Part shown: piece after piece, positions 13,953 through 17,070 of the stretch
Layout of the letters: the number at the start of each line of letters is the position of its first letter
How positions within the stretch are numbered: the first letter of the stretch is position 1
NCBI GenBank assembly: GCA_946478635.1
Contig: CAMLCX010000043.1
Span: 1 to 17,070, forward strand
Reading direction: 5' to 3'
Source of the DNA: an uncultured Pseudomonadota bacterium
GTDB lineage: Bacteria > Desulfobacterota_B > Binatia > UBA9968
DNA length: 17,070 bases
Translations under genes and position numbers: made by a program
Notes under the pieces: model-generated
What the model was told of the DNA's origin: nothing
Database searches by the model: none
What the model saw: only the letters and a program-made list of their open reading frames with translations

Positions 13953-15251
13953 CTACGCTCGCCAGCGTCTCTTTGAGCCAAATCCGCTGTTCCAGCGGCG
14001 TTGACCGACAAGACCATTTGCTCCGTCGTCGGCGGTATCCTTGCCGGTCAATTCGAAGCGCGGTTCAGGCGTGAGAGCTGATTGCGTCTCACCGAACACG
14101 AAATCATGCGAGTGATGCTCTTTTTGGCTTTCACTTTCCGCCAATTGCCGGCGCAACGAGTCGATTTCTTGCCTTAAGTTCTGCTCGCGCCCGCGCGCCT
14201 CGGCTTGATGTTCCTCCAGCGCCCATTCTTTCTGGCTAAGTTCGGCCTGGAGGAGGGCAAGCTGGGCTTGAAATTCGTTGCGCATGCGCTCTGCTTCACT
14301 GCCGTAGGTGCTCTCTGCCCGTGAACTCGCCGACTCGATCGCGTTATCGCGCTCCTTTAAGCGGTCGAGCTCGGATTTGACCCGGACCAGTTCGTCGTTG
14401 CGGTTTTGCAGGATTTCATTTCGCTCGTGCGCCTCGCGCGTCAGCCGATCGATTTCTTCGTGTAGCAATTGTTCCAACCGCGATGCGGAGCTCTCCCCGA
14501 ATTCCGTCGCGCTTTCCGCGGCCGATTTGTCCGCGTCGTCAATCTTCATTGTCTTCTCCTGTTCATCGAACTCAGATCTGTTCGCTGGCGTCGCCTCTTT
14601 GCCCCGTTGTGCTTGCTTTGTATCTCGAAAATGGGACTCCATCCCCGCCGGCCCGACTTCTGCGAGTCGCTGCGTTAGCTGAGTGATTTCGGTTTTTAGC
14701 TTTGCAATCTCCACGGTTCGGGCTTCGACCAGCAATTGTTTGTCCGCCAGTTGGAGTTCGAGCTCGTGAATTTTAGCGCCGAGCCGTTTTTCTGTCTCGA
14801 GGGTCTCCGCTTGCGCGGCGCGACGTGCGTTTTCTCTCGCGTCTAAGCGTTGTTCCACCTCTTGCCGCTCCGCATCAGCCTCGGTGCGCGCCCTCTCGAC
14901 AGCCGCAGCGCACTCCTCCAAATCGCGCCGGCTGCGCGCCAGATCCTGTTGCAAAGATTGGATTTTGCTATGGAGCGCCAACTCGACGGCGGTGACCGCT
15001 TCACGCCGTTCGATCAAAGCCCGCTCTTGAACTTCTGCTCGATGCCATAGAGAAGCGATCTCCTCTTCATTGGTAACACGCACGCTTTCGAGTTGTGCGA
15101 TTTGACTATGGAGAGCTATGATTTTGGCGTCAGTCTCAGCTTGGGCTCGCTTAAGATCGAGCTCCATCGAACGCAGTTGGGCGAGGAGATTGTCCAACTC
15201 ATCGAGCAGCACGACAGCCGGAACAAGTTTGGGATCGGTGCGAGTTTCCAT
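13953..15251 (-). CDS. Long coiled-coil protein linked to KaiC-like ATPases
   Basis: 432 residues, no family recognised. Heptad-like stretches rich in E, K, R, Q, A and L cover about residues 15-198 and 255-375. They are separated by a polar linker (about 199-254). The tail ends with two RRW motifs (418-420 and 428-430). There is no signal peptide or membrane segment, so it is predicted cytoplasmic, probably a rod-like dimer. The start at 15251 has AGGT several nt before it and a promoter candidate 60-90 nt upstream. Inside the frame, the ATG at 14549 (residue 235) has AGGAG exactly 6 nt before it, the best ribosome-binding site in this unit, and could yield a 198-residue C-terminal form. It is first in an apparent operon with the two KaiC-like genes. 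A scaffold or partner role is inference. Confidence 0.75.
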   Translation of the reverse strand: METRTDPKLVPAVVLLDELDNLLAQLRSMELDLKRAQAETDAKIIALHSQIAQLESVRVTNEEEIASLWHRAEVQERALIERREAVTAVELALHSKIQSLQQDLARSRRDLEECAAAVERARTEADAERQEVEQRLDARENARRAAQAETLETEKRLGAKIHELELQLADKQLLVEARTVEIAKLKTEITQLTQRLAEVGPAGMESHFRDTKQAQRGKEATPANRSEFDEQEKTMKIDDADKSAAESATEFGESSASRLEQLLHEEIDRLTREAHERNEILQNRNDELVRVKSELDRLKERDNAIESASSRAESTYGSEAERMRNEFQAQLALLQAELSQKEWALEEHQAEARGREQNLRQEIDSLRRQLAESESQKEHHSHDFVFGETQSALTPEPRFELTGKDTADDGANGLVGQRRWNSGFGSKRRWRA

Positions 15252-15568
15252 TTGGAACCTAAGTACTGCGTTGTGATCGATCTGACTCCAAGTCGACCAA
15301 CTTTGAGCTTATAGCTAAAAACATGCCATCGGATAATTTGACAGGTTCGTTAAATCAACTACTTAGGACAGTCGAAGCGGGTTATTTGGTGTCAAAGTTG
15401 GAAAAATCAGGAATTCGGGACAATTTCGAGAATTCTTGGACAAAATTGTCTCTCCGGTCGTCGGGGGCCTGTGCGCCTTTCGGTTCGCTTTAGGGTGATT
15501 GGACCGACGAACTGGAGCTATACGAAACGGTTTGAAATGGACGAAAGCTGTCGATAGACTTCCGCGTC
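15252..15568. promoter_or_regulatory. Divergent intergenic region with two dyads
   Basis: These 317 bp separate the minus-strand coiled-coil/KaiC-like unit from plus-strand hisC. They are more AT-rich than the flanking genes. They contain a 10-bp perfect inverted repeat (CCAACTTTGA 15297-15306, TCAAAGTTGG 15392-15401) and an 8-bp perfect one (GACAATTT 15419-15426, AAATTGTC 15443-15450). GAATTC followed by GGACAA-like bases occurs twice around 15411-15445. A promoter candidate for the minus unit lies at 15308-15336. For hisC I see TTGACA at 15338-15343 without a convincing -10, and no clear ribosome-binding site. No gene seen. Confidence 0.55.
15308..15336 (-). promoter_or_regulatory. Candidate promoter of the coiled-coil/KaiC-like unit
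   Basis: Minus strand: TTATCC (15331-15336, 3 of 6 to TTGACA), 17-bp spacer, TATAAG (15308-15313, 5 of 6 to TATAAT). Transcription would start near 15301, inside the left arm of the 10-bp dyad, leaving a leader of about 50 nt. The weak -35 would suit an activated or regulated promoter. Confidence 0.4.
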
Positions 15569-16624
15569 ATGACCAACTATTTCCGTGCGAACATTGCCGC
15601 TATGACCGGTTACATGCCGGGCGAACAACCCCAGGATCCGGCAATCATCAAGCTCAATACCAATGAGAATCCTTATCCGCCATCCCCCAGGGTTTACTCG
15701 TCATTACGAAAAGCGATCAATGGCACGCTACGCCTTTATCCGGAGCCCCTCAGCGACTCCTTACGCTCGGCGGCCGCGGAGGCGTATGGACTGAAACCGT
15801 CGAACATCATCGCGGGAAACGGATCTGATGAGCTACTATCGATGTTACTGCGTTGTTTTGTCGGCCCCGGCGATCGAGTCGCTTTTCCTGAGCCGACCTA
15901 CACGCTTTACGATACGTTAATCGAAATCCAGGCGGGGGTGCGCGCCGGGGTGGATTTTCCAGCGGATTTCTCTTTGCCCGTTACACTCGCTGCGCAGAAT
16001 GCCGCGCTCACTTTTCTGTGCAATCCTAATGCGCCGTCAGGCACCCTTGTGCCGTTGGCCGAAATCGAGAAATTGGCGCGCGCGGTGTCCGGTATTTTAG
16101 TCGTCGATGAAGCTTACGTCGATTTTGCCGAAAGCGAAGCAGCGTCGTCGATTCCGTTAATCCAACGAGCGCCTAATCTGATCGTGCTGAGAACATTTTC
16201 TAAAGCGTTTTCGCTTGCGGGCATGCGCATCGGGCTGGCTTTCGCATCGGAGGAAATTATCGCCGGTTTGATGAAAGTAAAGGATTCCTACAACCTCAAT
16301 CGCTTGAGCCTGGTCGCGGCAACCACGGCCTTGCAGGACATGGCTTGGATGGCGCGTAACGCGCGACGCATTCAAAAGGGCCGAAAAAAGCTCAGCGCGG
16401 CGCTCAAACGAATCGGCTATGAGGTATACCCGTCCCATGCGAATTTCATCCTGGCGCGCAAGGCGGGCCGGAATCTGAAGCCGATTTACGAGGAGCTCAA
16501 GCGGCGCAAAATATTAGTGCGCTATTTCGATGTTGACCGACTGCGGGATTGTTTGCGCATCACCATCGGCACGCCCGAGGAGGTTCATGCCTTGATCGAT
16601 CAGATATCGGCGCTCGGCGACTGA
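15569..16624 (+). CDS. hisC: Histidinol-phosphate aminotransferase (PLP-dependent, class I/II)
   Basis: 351 residues, usual HisC length. It converts imidazole-acetol phosphate and glutamate to histidinol phosphate in histidine synthesis; some relatives act on aromatic amino acids. Features: KLNTNENPYPPSP (28-40) near the N-terminus, GNGSDELL (83-90) for cofactor phosphate contact, CNPNAPSGT (151-159), VVDEAYVDF with D180 and Y183 contacting the PLP ring, the Schiff-base lysine K212 in RTFSKAFSLAGMRIG, and the C-terminal LRITIGT with a substrate-carboxylate arginine. The start MTNYFRANIAAMTGY fits the family, although no Shine-Dalgarno is visible. It is divergent from the KaiC-like unit and 30 bp ahead of the VOC-family gene. 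No other histidine genes are in the window, so the symbol rests on family resemblance. Confidence 0.9.
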   Translation: MTNYFRANIAAMTGYMPGEQPQDPAIIKLNTNENPYPPSPRVYSSLRKAINGTLRLYPEPLSDSLRSAAAEAYGLKPSNIIAGNGSDELLSMLLRCFVGPGDRVAFPEPTYTLYDTLIEIQAGVRAGVDFPADFSLPVTLAAQNAALTFLCNPNAPSGTLVPLAEIEKLARAVSGILVVDEAYVDFAESEAASSIPLIQRAPNLIVLRTFSKAFSLAGMRIGLAFASEEIIAGLMKVKDSYNLNRLSLVAATTALQDMAWMARNARRIQKGRKKLSAALKRIGYEVYPSHANFILARKAGRNLKPIYEELKRRKILVRYFDVDRLRDCLRITIGTPEEVHALIDQISALGD

Positions 16625-16654
16625 TCGAGCGGGCTGTACGAAAGGAGAATATCA

Positions 16655-17068
16655 ATGGCACGGATCAAAATCATTGAACTCGACCATATCGTTCTCAACG
16701 TGGGTGACATCGAACGCTCGCTTTCGTTTTATACCGAAGTGTTGGGGCTGAAAGGCGAGCGGGTCGAAGAGTTTAAATCAGGCAAAGTTGGGTTTCCTTC
16801 GGTCCGGGTTAACGACGGCACCATTATTGATTTGTTTCCGAGGAAACAGCCAGCGTCCGCGGCAGACGGCAAGAAGAATAACGGCAACTTGAATCATTTT
16901 TGCATGGTCGTCGGAGCGGAAGATTTCACTGGCATAACGGAATATTTGGTGGCCAATGACATTGCCATTCGCGAGGGCCCGGTGTCGCGCTGGGGCGCCC
17001 GCGGCCAGGCAACATCGGTTTATTTTCTCGATCCCGACGGCAATGAAGTGGAGATTCGCTGCTACTGA
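16655..17068 (+). CDS. VOC-superfamily protein (glyoxalase/bleomycin-resistance/dioxygenase fold)
   Basis: 137 residues, complete, with the two beta-alpha-beta-beta-beta halves of a VOC metalloenzyme. ELDHIVLNVGDIERSLSFYTEVLGL (9-32) opens the first half; LNHFCMVV (79-86) and FLDPDGNEVEIRCY (124-137) form the second. Candidate metal ligands are H11, D59 (in GTIIDLF, where many members have Glu or His), H81 and E133. Members include glyoxalase I, ring-cleavage dioxygenases, fosfomycin-resistance enzymes and epimerases; nothing here fixes which. It follows hisC by 30 bp with an excellent AAAGGAG 8 nt before the ATG, so it is probably cotranscribed but separately and efficiently translated. A link to histidine metabolism is not implied. 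Confidence 0.85.
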   Translation: MARIKIIELDHIVLNVGDIERSLSFYTEVLGLKGERVEEFKSGKVGFPSVRVNDGTIIDLFPRKQPASAADGKKNNGNLNHFCMVVGAEDFTGITEYLVANDIAIREGPVSRWGARGQATSVYFLDPDGNEVEIRCY

Positions 17069-17070
17069 GT

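Noticed and set aside
12329..15251. Complete Kai circadian clock
   Set aside because: No KaiA or KaiB gene is present, the ATPases are single-domain, and the phosphosites are missing.
15338..15366. Plus-strand TTGACA as a hisC promoter
   Set aside because: No acceptable -10 element lies 16-18 bp downstream, and it would give a leader of about 200 nt.

Overview
The window (about 17 kb, moderately GC-rich, densely coding) looks like chromosomal DNA of a Gram-negative-type environmental bacterium. The orphan NitT/TauT-type binding protein, KaiC-like ATPases and DHA2 exporters in an otherwise housekeeping neighbourhood suggest an uncultured deltaproteobacterium-like, Binatota-, NC10- or Rokubacteria-like lineage. 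That placement is inference from gene content only. I found no tRNA, rRNA, CRISPR array, phage gene or intact insertion sequence.

From position 1 to about 15250 everything is on the minus strand, so transcription runs right to left. At the far left is a haem block in the order hemE - hemH - hemY (the last cut by the window edge): uroporphyrinogen decarboxylase, ferrochelatase and protoporphyrinogen/coproporphyrinogen oxidase. Just upstream lie dinB (DNA polymerase IV) and an orphan periplasmic substrate-binding protein with its own promoter candidate. Next come three tandem, clearly paralogous 14-TM MFS exporters (4699-9318). All three carry an Arg in TM1 and an Asp in TM2, which is not the usual DHA2 signature. 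A long imperfect inverted repeat (6169-6350) separates two of them.

clpB (9545-12172), the disaggregase, follows. A promoter candidate lies in front of it. Behind it are a possible 54-codon open frame and a strong intrinsic terminator that ends only 5 nt before the start codon of the first MFS gene. Right of clpB is a three-gene unit: a 432-residue coiled-coil protein, then two single-domain KaiC-like ATPases, closed by its own intrinsic terminator (12229-12259). This unit is the best candidate for an undescribed system. The ATPases keep nucleotide-binding and inter-subunit residues but lack the KaiC autophosphorylation residues, no KaiB or KaiA is present, and the coiled-coil gene contains a strong internal ribosome-binding site and start.

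A 317-bp divergent intergenic region with two perfect dyads separates this unit from a plus-strand pair at the right end: hisC (histidinol-phosphate aminotransferase) and a small VOC/glyoxalase-fold protein.
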